Positions 9,193-18,149 of a DNA stretch of 64,000 bases are shown here, one piece after another; within the stretch, counting starts at the first letter, position 1, and the number at the start of each line of letters is the position of its first letter. The DNA lies in assembly GCA_026702615.1 (NCBI GenBank), contig JAPPBY010000033.1:1-64000 (forward strand), in the 5' to 3' direction. Below the pieces are notes generated by a model. The model searched no databases, was not told the DNA's origin, and worked only from the letters and a program-made list of their open reading frames with translations. The position numbers and the translations under genes were made by a program. This stretch comes from Chloroflexota bacterium. Lineage in GTDB: Bacteria > Chloroflexota > Dehalococcoidia > Tepidiformales > Tepidiformaceae.

Positions 9193-10293
9193 GTGTCAGA
9201 CAGCAAGACTTTCCCTTTTCCGGGCACCTACCGCCACGACTGTGGACACACCCACGATTTCGAGAAGGGGAGCCCCGTCATTGCATGTCCTGACTGTGGC
9301 GACGGCACGGGCACGACATGGACCTGGGTTGCGGGGGATGTGTCGCCGACTACGGTGATGCGTCAGATCGGTTTGCCGAGTGGCACGTTGACGCTCATGT
9401 ACACGGGCGTACCACCGGTCAGTGAGGAATCCCAGGACGAAATCGACAGCGCAATGCGGATGTTCTCGCGAGATTGCCAGATGATGACGACCTGGTTTGT
9501 GGGCATCATGGCCAGCCGAAGCGCCATGCGGGGACATCTTGAGCAGCTGGCCAGCCGTGGCGAGCCTCTGAGGATCACTACATTGCGCCCGGACGGCAGA
9601 GCGGCCGCTGTGCTCGCTGAGATGGCTGCGGATGAGGCTATTGAGTCGATCGCCGATGCCGGCGAGTTCGAGCGTCTCTATGCCAACTCATTCGTCGTCT
9701 CTACGTATCACCTGTGGGAAGAGACCATTCGGCCGAAGATCGCATCCGCCTTGAACGTGGACCCCTCCCATGTGAAGGCTGACCTGATGGGGGAGTGGCG
9801 ATTGCTCAGGAACTGGATCATCCATCGCAGTCAGGATGCCGAGGACGACTTCTTCGAGCGGGCTCCTACCCTGGCCGGCGCCTTGGCGCTCAAGCGGGGC
9901 GACCCGAGCCTGACGGCCGGCAGTGTCATGGTTCTCGTGCGGCACCTGAACAACATGAGGATCGAGGTAAACCCGCACTCACTGGATATGGGGTTCGCCC
10001 TTGAGCCAGTCAGCCCGGAGATGCTTGCCGACGTCGCGAGGAGTCTTGAGCCGGGAACAGGGACGATTGCACCCGCCAGCGCAGGAATAGCCCCATCGCC
10101 CGCGATCATCGTCTTTGATGACGTGCTGGCGACGGTCCACGAGAGGGACTGTAGCCAGATGGAGGTCCAGCGACGGTCGTCTGTCGATTCGCGGGAGCTA
10201 ATGGTCTCGGATCGCTGGGTCGCGTCATCAGTGGTGAAGCTCCTGGAGCAGGAGGAGCAACGCTGCGAGGAGTGTGGGGCTTACCCGACCTAG
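9193..10293 (+). CDS. Zinc-ribbon plus HEPN-like protein
   Basis: The protein has 366 residues. The GTG at 9193 was chosen because the sequence becomes protein-like just there and a GAGGAC precedes it. The N-terminus carries a zinc-ribbon-like set, with Cys17/His19 in RHDCGHTH and Cys32/Cys35 in CPDCG. Around residues 160-215 a helical region contains LLRNWIIHRS, a clean HEPN R-x4-H motif (Arg206, His211). A second CxxC (CEECG) sits near the C-terminus. The gene is divergent from the HEPN-SIR2 operon with 277 bp between the starts. It may be a toxin RNase or a third component of that locus; the link is by position only. Confidence 0.6.
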   Translation: MSDSKTFPFPGTYRHDCGHTHDFEKGSPVIACPDCGDGTGTTWTWVAGDVSPTTVMRQIGLPSGTLTLMYTGVPPVSEESQDEIDSAMRMFSRDCQMMTTWFVGIMASRSAMRGHLEQLASRGEPLRITTLRPDGRAAAVLAEMAADEAIESIADAGEFERLYANSFVVSTYHLWEETIRPKIASALNVDPSHVKADLMGEWRLLRNWIIHRSQDAEDDFFERAPTLAGALALKRGDPSLTAGSVMVLVRHLNNMRIEVNPHSLDMGFALEPVSPEMLADVARSLEPGTGTIAPASAGIAPSPAIIVFDDVLATVHERDCSQMEVQRRSSVDSRELMVSDRWVASSVVKLLEQEEQRCEECGAYPT

Positions 10294-10442
10294 GCTCCGT
10301 CATTCCGTCACTCGAGAGGCAAGGCCGCGTGCGGAGGACGTAGGGCGCCCCGCAGGTCTTGGCCGCCACGACGCTTCGGGTCACTGGGCCGGCGACACTC
10401 GGTTCACAGAGGCCTTGTCGGAGAGGCGAGGCGAACGACGGA

Positions 10443-11772
10443 CTACTCCCGCTGGCCGGATGCTGCTTCGTCCTTCGACTGGCGGGGCCGGGCGATCATT
10501 CGTATCTCGTCGGAACCGGCGACCCAGTTGTTCGCGCCCCGGCGCACGTAGGGCAGGATTCCCCCCGCGGTGGAGACCCCGTACGGGCACCGATCTCCGG
10601 GCGCAACGCGCATCGCGATGACGGTCCGCCGTTCAAGCGTGTGGGTGCTCAGCTCATACTCGGGAGGTGGGCTGACTTTGCTGCGGACGATGTTGTCGAG
10701 CCTGTCGCGTGCCTTGCCCGCGTCGCCCGTTATCCCGACGATGCCCCCGGTGTCGTCGATGCCGATGATGATGGTGCCGCCGCTCCCATTCGAGAACGCG
10801 GCCACGGCCCTGGCGATGCGTTCGCTGTCCGGGACCGCCTCCTTGAACTCGACCGTCTCGCTCTCACCCCCCAGTCGCATCCGGTCGAGTCGCTCGTCGA
10901 GGTCGTCGGGTTCGTAGACGACGCCGCCCTGCTGGAACGACAGGGGCCAGCTGCTGCTGATCGCGCGGAAGTCGAGGCACTCCTGGCCGCGCGTCAGCGC
11001 CACCCACGTATCGGAGCGGTCGGCGCCGCTGACCGGCACGCGGACGTCTCCTGGCTCAACCACATGCTCCTCGTGTCCTTCCCCCGCCGAGGACACCTGA
11101 AGCTGCACCCCGTCGACATCTTCGCCAAGCACCGGGACGACCAGTGCGGTCGGCGACACCGCGACCGTCCCGAGGTACGCTCCGGCGTGGGCGATCCTGA
11201 CCAGCATCAGCTCGGAAGGGATGGTCCGGCCCGGCGGGCATCGAGTGCTCGCCGAAGAGCACTGACGCGGAGGCGACATTCACGTCCGGGAAGAACGGCA
11301 GGCCGGCCCCGGCGAGCACGGCGCCGGGCATCGGCGTTTCGATCCTGCCCTGTGGGATGACCTCGTACTCGGTGTGCGGGGTGGTGAAGCGTGTACCGTA
11401 GCGGGCGTGCGTGAAGCTCTCCGAGTGGAACCACGAGCAATTCGGGCTGGGTTCAGGCAGGGAGAACGTTAGGCCGTGAACCTCGCCGCTCTTCCGTGTG
11501 AGCCAGTCGGCGAGGTCGTCGCCGTCGACGACGGCCTTGATGAAGAGGACCTCGCCGTAGTCGTACGTGCGTTCCTCGAGGCCGGAGAGGTCGTCGCCCG
11601 CGTTGACGACGCCAGTGACCACCAAGAGCCCTTCGGCAGTCCGACGGATCAGGAGCCGTACATCAATCGGGCCGAAGGAGCGCAGCCTGCTCCCGAGCTC
11701 ATCTGTCGTCGCTTGGCCTTGCTTGATCATCCTCACCCTCACGGACACCTGGTCACCCGGAGATGGAATCAT
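10443..11772 (-). pseudogene. AlbA_2 (Schlafen-type) domain protein, interrupted by a +1 frameshift
   Basis: Two overlapping frames join into one protein of about 442 residues if one base is removed from the C-run at 11230-11232 on the plus strand. The reading then runs GEHSMPAG into RTIPSELMLVRIAH without a break. The N-terminal ~240 residues are of unknown fold. The C-terminal part has TVEFKEAVPD, then AFSNGSGGTIIIGIDDTGG and IVGITG, the hallmark of the AlbA_2 domain found in Schlafen-like and transcription-factor proteins, which binds nucleic acid. The shift falls in a short homopolymer, so a sequencing error is as likely as a real mutation. The gene lies in the defence island, downstream of the DUF6236-like gene on the same strand. 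Confidence 0.7.
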
Positions 11773-11878
11773 CCCACTGACCGGGGAGGTGGCGCGATGA
11801 GGCGTCCCTGTCCACTCCGGCCTCCAGGACCGGCGCGTCGTCGCCGCCTTTGAACTCGTCGGCCTTCGCGCGAGAGCC

Positions 11879-12904
11879 TTACCTTGCGAAGGTACGTTCC
11901 ACCCGAAAGAGGTAGGAATAGGCGACGACCGTGTTCGAGCCCCCGCCTAGAGAGCCGACTATGCCTGATCCTAGGCCTAGAGCGGCGAGCACCGCCCCGA
12001 GCGGGTCGCCAGTTGTAACTGACCACGCGCTGCCAGCGATTCCCAGGGACCATGAGGCAAGGTTCACCCCCAGTGCCTTTCGAGTCGAGCGTTGGAGTTC
12101 GTGAGCAGCGTCGGAGATTTGCTGGCGCCTCTGTAGCAGGAGGGGCTCCCTATCTTCCGGCGGGTCGATCTCGGAGAGCTCCGCGATGAAGCCTCGCAGG
12201 TCACGCATGTAGGCTCGGTGCTCTGCTTGGTGCTCGGCTCGGAATTGCAGGACTTCGTCGAGGGGCACTGGGTCCAGGTCGAAGCTAACGGGCTCCAGGT
12301 CGAGAGCAATTACCCGGTCGCGCGACGGCATTCGCTCTCTCGACAGAGTCGTGATGAGGTCTGTGAGGGCGCGATCGTCACTGGTTGCGGGGTGGATGGA
12401 GAGGTTTTGTTTAGTGCCGGCCGAACGGGCAAGCTGGGCGAGGATGACGAGGATGGCCGTACGCACTATCGGATGGAGGGGTATCGAGACACCATCCTCG
12501 CTGGGTCTTGCAAGCTCCCTCGCTCGGAGCTCCGATACTAGCGACTCAGCCAGGTCGACATCGGCCCCGTAGCCGATGCGCGACTGAGACAGTTCATGGA
12601 AACGATCTTCCTTGGGAAGGTCGTCGAACACGCCGCTGGCGAGCAGGCCGGTGACGGCTTCTGCAAGCTTCGTCGCCATCTCCATGTCGATCCACGTCTC
12701 GGGATCGAGCACTTCCAGCAACCCTTGGTCTTCGAGCGGACTCGCCAACACCGGGTCCGCGAGATGGTGTCGTCCGTACATGTAGCGCGGAAGAAGTATG
12801 GAGACCTTGTCGAAGAACAGGAGCAGGGACTTCAGCCAGCCGCCCTCGCGTAGGCCCCAATAGGGCGCAGGATAGTAGTACGCGACATCCGCTCGTTCAC
12901 TCAT
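11879..12904 (-). CDS. DUF6236-like protein of unknown function
   Basis: The protein has 341 residues from the ATG at 12904. It opens with VAYYYPAPYW and GGWLKSLLLFFDKVSILLP, the pattern of the DUF6236 family: a short beta strand and helix, then a conserved W-L-K...D motif. The middle is helical. Near the end, a stretch rich in Gly, Ala and Leu (about 290-325) could be a membrane hairpin. Proteins of this type are often found beside mobile or defence genes, but no activity is established to my knowledge. It is followed 106 bp later by the AlbA_2 gene on the same strand. Confidence 0.55.
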   Translation of the reverse strand: MSERADVAYYYPAPYWGLREGGWLKSLLLFFDKVSILLPRYMYGRHHLADPVLASPLEDQGLLEVLDPETWIDMEMATKLAEAVTGLLASGVFDDLPKEDRFHELSQSRIGYGADVDLAESLVSELRARELARPSEDGVSIPLHPIVRTAILVILAQLARSAGTKQNLSIHPATSDDRALTDLITTLSRERMPSRDRVIALDLEPVSFDLDPVPLDEVLQFRAEHQAEHRAYMRDLRGFIAELSEIDPPEDREPLLLQRRQQISDAAHELQRSTRKALGVNLASWSLGIAGSAWSVTTGDPLGAVLAALGLGSGIVGSLGGGSNTVVAYSYLFRVERTFAR

Positions 12905-13419
12905 GACGTCTTCTGGTGCACCCATCGCCAATCCGCAGCCTGGATGAGCGACTCGCGCCTCAGCGGCACGCAGTGGCTCAGATCCCCAGCATACACACGA
13001 GCGGTGTGTTGTCCGTCGCGTCACCCTCGATGTCCCTCCACCAGTGCATCAGACCTGATCGGCCGGTCGTTCCAGGCGACGAGCTAGGCGATCGACGGCT
13101 CGTGGAGGCAGGCACCCTCAAGCAGGTGACGGTCGGGCGACGAAACCGAGCGTTCGAGGCCCCGAACGCATCGAGGCGTTCGCGGCGCTCGAGCGCCAGC
13201 TGGCGAGCCCCGAGGGTGGCACGCTCGTCTCCGAGCCGGTCAGGCGCGCCCCGCGGGGTCTTCGATAGGCCAGCCGAGTCCTCTCGCAGAGTCCAGCGGT
13301 GTCGGATGTGAGATGACCCCGAGCGAATCCACAACTCCGGCAGGGGACCTTCGAGACTCCCCTCGACTCGTGAGCAGTGGGTCACCTATGATCGACTCCT
13401 CCCCCTGATCGAGTTCGCC
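12905..13419. other. Divergent intergenic region, possible gene remnant
   Basis: This separates the DUF6236-like gene from the helicase gene. A minus-strand frame ending near 12978 contains GLMHWWRDIEGDATDNTP, which looks protein-like but has no start or domain. It may be the tail of a lost gene. No clear promoter was identified. Confidence 0.35.
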
Positions 13420-16400
13420 GTGACTTTCTTTGAGCAAACATCGCGCCGCCTGAACCTGCGAGGGGAGGGCGAACTCACGTGGCGCAAGCCGCAACTGGGT
13501 GCGATAGGTGCGCTGCTCCAGTCATTCTCCCTCGATGATGAAGAGCCACCACTAATCTCGATTCCGACGGGTACAGGAAAGACTGCGGTCGCGATGATCG
13601 CTCCTCTTCTTTTGTCGCCATCGCCCAGGCGCGTGTTGATTGTTGAACCCTCGGTTGAGTTGCGGCATCAGATAGCGGATGAGGTCGAAGGACAGGGCGT
13701 GCTGAGAGCGCTCGGGTGCATACCGACAGATGCAGACAGACCTTCCGTGTTGGAACTGAAGGGACGCGTGAAGCGTTGGAGCGACGTTGCTGATGCCGAC
13801 TTCGTCGTGGCGCACCCCAAGTCGATCAGCCCGCTCCACTACGAGGCATCACCGCCGCCCACTGATCTCTTCGACCTCGTGATCGTGGACGAAGCCCACC
13901 ACCTCGGCGCACCGACGTGGCAAGCGATTCTCGATTACTTCAAGGGAGCCCGAGCAATCCTCCTGACGGCAACGCCGTTCCGGCGTGACAAGAAGAGGAT
14001 TCCCGGCCGGATCGCATATCACTACCCGTTGCGCAACGCGATATCGGAGGGAATCTACAACCCAGTGCTGCCCGACCTTCTGCCAGTCAAGACCGGCGAA
14101 GCGAGAGCATCAGTCGACGCACGCATCGCTGCGCGCGCCGCCGAGCGCTTGACCAGCACTGAACACGAGACCAGCACGATGCTCATTCGGGGTAGTACCG
14201 TCGAGCGAGCCAACGAACTCGCAGAGCTTTATCTGGATTCTGGAATCCGCGCTGAGGTCCTCCACAGTCGCCTTGGCGAGAAGCGAAGAGCCGGGATCAT
14301 TGAGCGCATCCGTTCTGGTGAAACTCGCGCTGTCGCCGTTGTCGGGATGCTCGGCGAGGGATTCGACCTTCCCCGACTGCGCATCGCCGCCTATCACGAC
14401 AAGCACCGTTCGACTCAATCAACCATCCAACTGATCGGACGGCTTGCGCGTACGCATCCAGGCTTCCCGCAGCAGTCAGTTCTTGTGACGGCACAGGATG
14501 CGGACGTATACCCGGAACTACGTGATGTTGTCCGGAGGCTGTATGCGGAGGATGCCGACTGGGCAAGAGTCTTGCCTGGGTTGATCGATGATGAGGTTGC
14601 TCGGAGGGAAGCCGATCAGGCGTATGTCGACCGGTTCACCGAGTCGCGAGGAGCAATCGACCCGACGCTGCTGACACCGCTGAACCGTGGCGCGATTTTC
14701 GAGATGTCGCCTGAGTGGATGCCTGACTTCCAAGCCCATGGAATAGAGACAGGGCAGGTCATCGGCGGGGCCACCGTGATCTACGCCGGAGTCAATGAGG
14801 ACAACACCACGCTGGTCGTGTCCACGAGGACGAATGCGCAGCCACGCTGGTCTAAGGATGCCGGGCTCCAGAATGTCGATTACGGGCTAACGGTCATCAG
14901 CTACCGCTCGCCCCCTCAGGTCGGGATGGCGACGCTGCTGGTGGAGAACTCCGACTCGCCAAGGGTCCTAGCGCGACTCAGGGAGCGTCTGGGCATCGAC
15001 GAGTTCGCCAGCCAGATCGATCCAGAAGTTGTCTCTCAGTATCTGGATGGCCTCGAGCGCACGTCGATCTCATCGGTAGGTCTCAGAGCGGAGGCGAGTT
15101 ACCGCAACCTGATGGGTCGGAACGTCGCTGCCCGTCTGCGGGCCTCGGACATGGCCCAGGCAGGTCTTGGTCACGTGATGCTGCAGACGTCAGGCGAGGA
15201 TGGTCGCTCGATCACGGTCGGTGGCGCGACGGGGAAGGGCAAGGTCTGGACCACTCAGTACACGTCACTTCGAGTGCACGACGAGTGGGTGGACGATGTA
15301 ACGAATCGGATGTGGTTTGCGCGTGTTGGACCGTCCGGGCCGATTCTTCCAGGCGTGAGCCGCGGCACTCGACTCGTGGCGTGGCCCAACTCTCCGATCG
15401 TTTCGGTCGACTTCGCACCAGAGCTTCACTCGGGCGGATGGAGCTTTCACACAAATGGTGATGACCTGAACCTCGAGGATGTGGCCCTGGGGCTCGTCAC
15501 GAATGAGTGGCGACCGCCAGCTCCCGACGCCCCCGTGGAGATCCAAGCGTCGCTGAGCGGCGATGAGGAGAGCCCATTCTGGCGGGGAACGCTGCACATC
15601 AGCGGAGAAGTGCGGACTCTGAGCGGCACCGAGGTTCAAGTGCGGCGGGGATACCCGGATGAAGGGAGGGTGGACGAATTCCTACGGGCGAACCCACCCA
15701 GCATCCACTTCCTTGATGGGCGGCGCGTAGAGGGCCATGTCGTCTACGACAGCCGTGCGCGTCCAAGCGCGGAATCGCTCACGATCCTCCGGGACGAGGA
15801 ATGGGGAGGGATCGATATCAGCGCCGAGACCCGTACCACAGCACTGAGGCGCAACCGCGGAATGCGGTCGGTCCACGAGGCGGTCGAGCGCATGATTCTT
15901 GGCTCGCCGAAGCGGGGGCGGCGGCGATGGGTGATGTGCAACGATGGCAAAGGCGAACTGGCAGACTACGTGGTCGTCGAGGACCTGGGGCGGGGCGGCG
16001 TTGGGCTGGAGTTCTGGCACGCCAAAGCTGCTGGCGGTGAACCGGGCGTGCGTATCACAGATCTGCAAGTGGTGACGGCTCAGGCCCTAAGGAGCCGCAG
16101 GTTCCTTCCCAGGAGGCAACTCTGGGGGAAGCTTCACAAGAGACTCGACGGAAACGAGTTCCCTCACTTGGCCTTGGTCGAGGGGAGCGACCCCGAGTGT
16201 TTTCTGCGTGCCCGCCTTGGCTTCGACCACAGTCGGCATCCGGGTGGCTGGCGCCACTCATGGAGGGTACTTCAGCCCAAACCGGAGGCGAAGATCGTGA
16301 TGGTTCAACCAGGGCTGAGCAAGCAAGGGATCATTGATCAGGCTGCCAGCACCAGCTCGCCTTCGAACAGAGCGAATGACGCCCTCAGCCTCCTCGACGT

Positions 16401-16458
16401 GTTCCAGGACTTCGCGGTAGCCGAAGGGTGGACTGCTGAGGTCGTCTGCTCGCTGTGA
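13420..16458 (+). CDS. Superfamily 2 helicase with nuclease-like C-terminus
   Basis: The protein has 1012 residues from a GTG start. The helicase core has Walker A IPTGTGKT (48-55), DEAHH (157-161), LLTATPF (motif III region) and IGRLART (motif VI), so it is a complete SF2 DEAD/DEAH helicase of the type III-restriction/UvrB-like group. The middle region (about 400-780) has no motif I know. The C-terminal region has a run of acidic residues followed by EFWHAKAA, an E-x-K-like arrangement reminiscent of PD-(D/E)xK nucleases fused to helicases in defence loci. It stands alone on its strand, surrounded by defence genes. Unwinding and cutting of foreign DNA is an inference. Confidence 0.8.
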   Translation: MTFFEQTSRRLNLRGEGELTWRKPQLGAIGALLQSFSLDDEEPPLISIPTGTGKTAVAMIAPLLLSPSPRRVLIVEPSVELRHQIADEVEGQGVLRALGCIPTDADRPSVLELKGRVKRWSDVADADFVVAHPKSISPLHYEASPPPTDLFDLVIVDEAHHLGAPTWQAILDYFKGARAILLTATPFRRDKKRIPGRIAYHYPLRNAISEGIYNPVLPDLLPVKTGEARASVDARIAARAAERLTSTEHETSTMLIRGSTVERANELAELYLDSGIRAEVLHSRLGEKRRAGIIERIRSGETRAVAVVGMLGEGFDLPRLRIAAYHDKHRSTQSTIQLIGRLARTHPGFPQQSVLVTAQDADVYPELRDVVRRLYAEDADWARVLPGLIDDEVARREADQAYVDRFTESRGAIDPTLLTPLNRGAIFEMSPEWMPDFQAHGIETGQVIGGATVIYAGVNEDNTTLVVSTRTNAQPRWSKDAGLQNVDYGLTVISYRSPPQVGMATLLVENSDSPRVLARLRERLGIDEFASQIDPEVVSQYLDGLERTSISSVGLRAEASYRNLMGRNVAARLRASDMAQAGLGHVMLQTSGEDGRSITVGGATGKGKVWTTQYTSLRVHDEWVDDVTNRMWFARVGPSGPILPGVSRGTRLVAWPNSPIVSVDFAPELHSGGWSFHTNGDDLNLEDVALGLVTNEWRPPAPDAPVEIQASLSGDEESPFWRGTLHISGEVRTLSGTEVQVRRGYPDEGRVDEFLRANPPSIHFLDGRRVEGHVVYDSRARPSAESLTILRDEEWGGIDISAETRTTALRRNRGMRSVHEAVERMILGSPKRGRRRWVMCNDGKGELADYVVVEDLGRGGVGLEFWHAKAAGGEPGVRITDLQVVTAQALRSRRFLPRRQLWGKLHKRLDGNEFPHLALVEGSDPECFLRARLGFDHSRHPGGWRHSWRVLQPKPEAKIVMVQPGLSKQGIIDQAASTSSPSNRANDALSLLDVFQDFAVAEGWTAEVVCSL

Positions 16459-16978
16459 GCGTTCCCGTTGCGCAGAACGCGCCCCCGAGGAAAGCGCTGG
16501 AGCAGTGTGTGGTGTCGCGCCGACGCACGACCATAGGCACGACCTCCGACTGGCTCTCCGCCGCGCTTCCACTTCACGTGCCGCGCACGAAGCGCCTGCG
16601 CGGCGGTGGGGCTGCAGGGGGGAGGGTGACATGCGCGACATAGACGTCGACGGCGCGCAGACGCCGCCCACCAGGCTGGAGCTGATCGTCCCGGGGCCGG
16701 GCGGATGAGCACGGGGCTGCCCTGAGACGGAGCGACCCCGGCGACGACCTCATCGCACGCCGGGGACCCGGCCTGGCTCATCAACGTCCCCTGCGTCGGC
16801 TCTCGGATGCCCGGGCCGGACGGGGAGGAGGCGGTGCGGTAGTCCTCCCGGGGTTCGAAGTCCCGGCCGTCGTTGAGCGAACTGCGCGACGGACTCCGCG
16901 GGGCACGGGGGCGATGCGGTTCCGCCGGAGTTGGCGCCTGAGCGGCCGATAGCGAGGACAGTGCCTACACTGGCGCGG
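16459..16978. other. Gene-poor stretch upstream of a truncated NYN gene
   Basis: No protein-like frame is seen. A TACACT at 16966-16971 sits 7 nt before the ATG at 16979 and looks like a -10 element for a leaderless transcript of the truncated NYN gene. Confidence 0.35.
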
Positions 16979-17281
16979 ATGACGACGGACTCCCGGCCAC
17001 TCGCCATGCTCATCGAGGGCGACAACGCGCAGCCGTCCCTGCTCGCGCACGTGCTGGCCGAGGCGGCCAGGTACGGGACGGTGACGACGCGCCGCATCTA
17101 CGGCGATTGGACGACTCCGCAGATGTCGAGCTGGAAGGAGTCGCTTCACTCCCTCGCCGTGCAGCCGCAACAGCACTCGCGCGCCCCTGGAGGGAGGCGC
17201 CTGGGTAGCAAGGGTGCGACCGTAGGCCGAGGCGACTCGTTGCACCCCTCCAGCTTGTCTGCGGCTTTCGGGGCGGTGTAG
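16979..17281 (+). pseudogene. NYN-domain protein, truncated after about 65 residues
   Basis: The first ~64 residues, including LAMLIEGDNAQPS and WTTPQMSSWKESLHSLAV, are the start of a LabA/NYN PIN-like nuclease. The family normally continues for another 100 or more residues that include further acidic catalytic positions. Here the match stops abruptly after VQPQQ near 17170 and the frame continues into low-complexity Arg/Gly/Ser sequence. The gene is best read as cut by a deletion or rearrangement. It retains its own promoter-like TACACT. A short functional product cannot be excluded, but it would lack much of the active site. Confidence 0.65.
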
Positions 17282-17338
17282 GCCCCTTGTATCGCGGCGC
17301 TCGGCTCGCCGGCGACTCCCGAGGACGGAAGATGGTGG

Positions 17339-17713
17339 GTGGCTAGGCTCAACGTCTTCGTCAGCTTCGAGTTCGACAAGGACGAGAACCTCAGGGGGAG
17401 CTTCTACGCACAAGCGAAGCGCCAGACGCGGCATCGCATACGGGACTACTCGCTCAGTGAGGCCTACAAGGCCCCGGAGTGGAAGGCGAAGGCGAAGGCC
17501 GCCATTCGCCGGTGTGATGCCGTGGTCGTCCTCATCGGCGAGGACACGCACAATGCTCCCGGGGTCAGGACGGAAGTGGACATCGCTCAGAGCCTCGGCA
17601 AGCCGATTCTCCAGGTAAGGCCGCAGAGGCGGAGCTACCCCGGCCTGCATTGGCTCGACGACCCCATCCCTTGGAAGTGGGAGCGCATCGAGGACTGGCT
17701 GGACGAGCTATGA
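17339..17713 (+). CDS. TIR-like (MTH538/DUF1863-type) protein
   Basis: The protein has 124 residues, starting at GTG 17339. NVFVSFEFDKDENLR (5-19) is the first strand and loop of a TIR-like fold. RRCDAVVVLIGEDT (57-70) is the central strand, and GVRTEVDIAQSLGKP (75-89) carries Glu79 at the place of the catalytic glutamate of NADase TIR domains. The length equals one domain. The stop overlaps the start of the next gene by 4 bp, so the two are translated together. It probably makes or cleaves an NAD-derived product when triggered; which of the two cannot be decided from sequence. Confidence 0.78.
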   Translation: MARLNVFVSFEFDKDENLRGSFYAQAKRQTRHRIRDYSLSEAYKAPEWKAKAKAAIRRCDAVVVLIGEDTHNAPGVRTEVDIAQSLGKPILQVRPQRRSYPGLHWLDDPIPWKWERIEDWLDEL

Positions 17714-18126
17714 ACCGGGAAGCGGCACGCGTTGAGCACCTTAAGCTGATTCAGGGGGTCGTGGACCGGCTGAGCCGGAACTCCTTCGCCGTCAAGTCGG
17801 TGGCGACGGCGGCGACGGCGGCGCTGGTGGCGTTCACGGCCGGCACCGAGTCACCCGTGGCTGCCCTTGCCGGTGTGACGGTACTCCCCTTGTGGGTGCT
17901 CGATGCCCTCTTCCTCGATCGCGAGCGTGGCTTTCGCCGGCTCTACGACAGTGTGCGGCAGTGCGAGCCCGTAGAGCACGGGCACAGCGCCTACTTCAAG
18001 ATGGAGGTTCCCTCAGCAGGACACCGCTACAGCCTCCTGAGAGCTGCCGCAAGCGCGAGCCTGTCCCTGTTCTACGCCTCTCTCCTCGCGCTGGTTGGGG
18101 CATCGGCACTCGTCACGCTGGTCTAG
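17710..18126 (+). CDS. Small membrane protein paired with the TIR-like gene
   Basis: The protein has 138 residues and starts by ATGA overlap with the TIR-like gene. The N-terminal helix VEHLKLIQGVVDRLSRNSFA (8-27) is a recurrent signature of small proteins that accompany TIR-like genes. Hydrophobic segments follow at about 28-45, 48-68 and 112-136, with a basic/acidic loop RERGFRRLYD between. It probably has three or four membrane helices. By analogy with other two-gene defence units it may be the membrane-disrupting effector activated by the TIR product. That is an inference; no family number is claimed. Confidence 0.7.
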   Translation: MNREAARVEHLKLIQGVVDRLSRNSFAVKSVATAATAALVAFTAGTESPVAALAGVTVLPLWVLDALFLDRERGFRRLYDSVRQCEPVEHGHSAYFKMEVPSAGHRYSLLRAAASASLSLFYASLLALVGASALVTLV

Positions 18127-18149
18127 AGCCCCGGCACGCCGGGGTGCAC

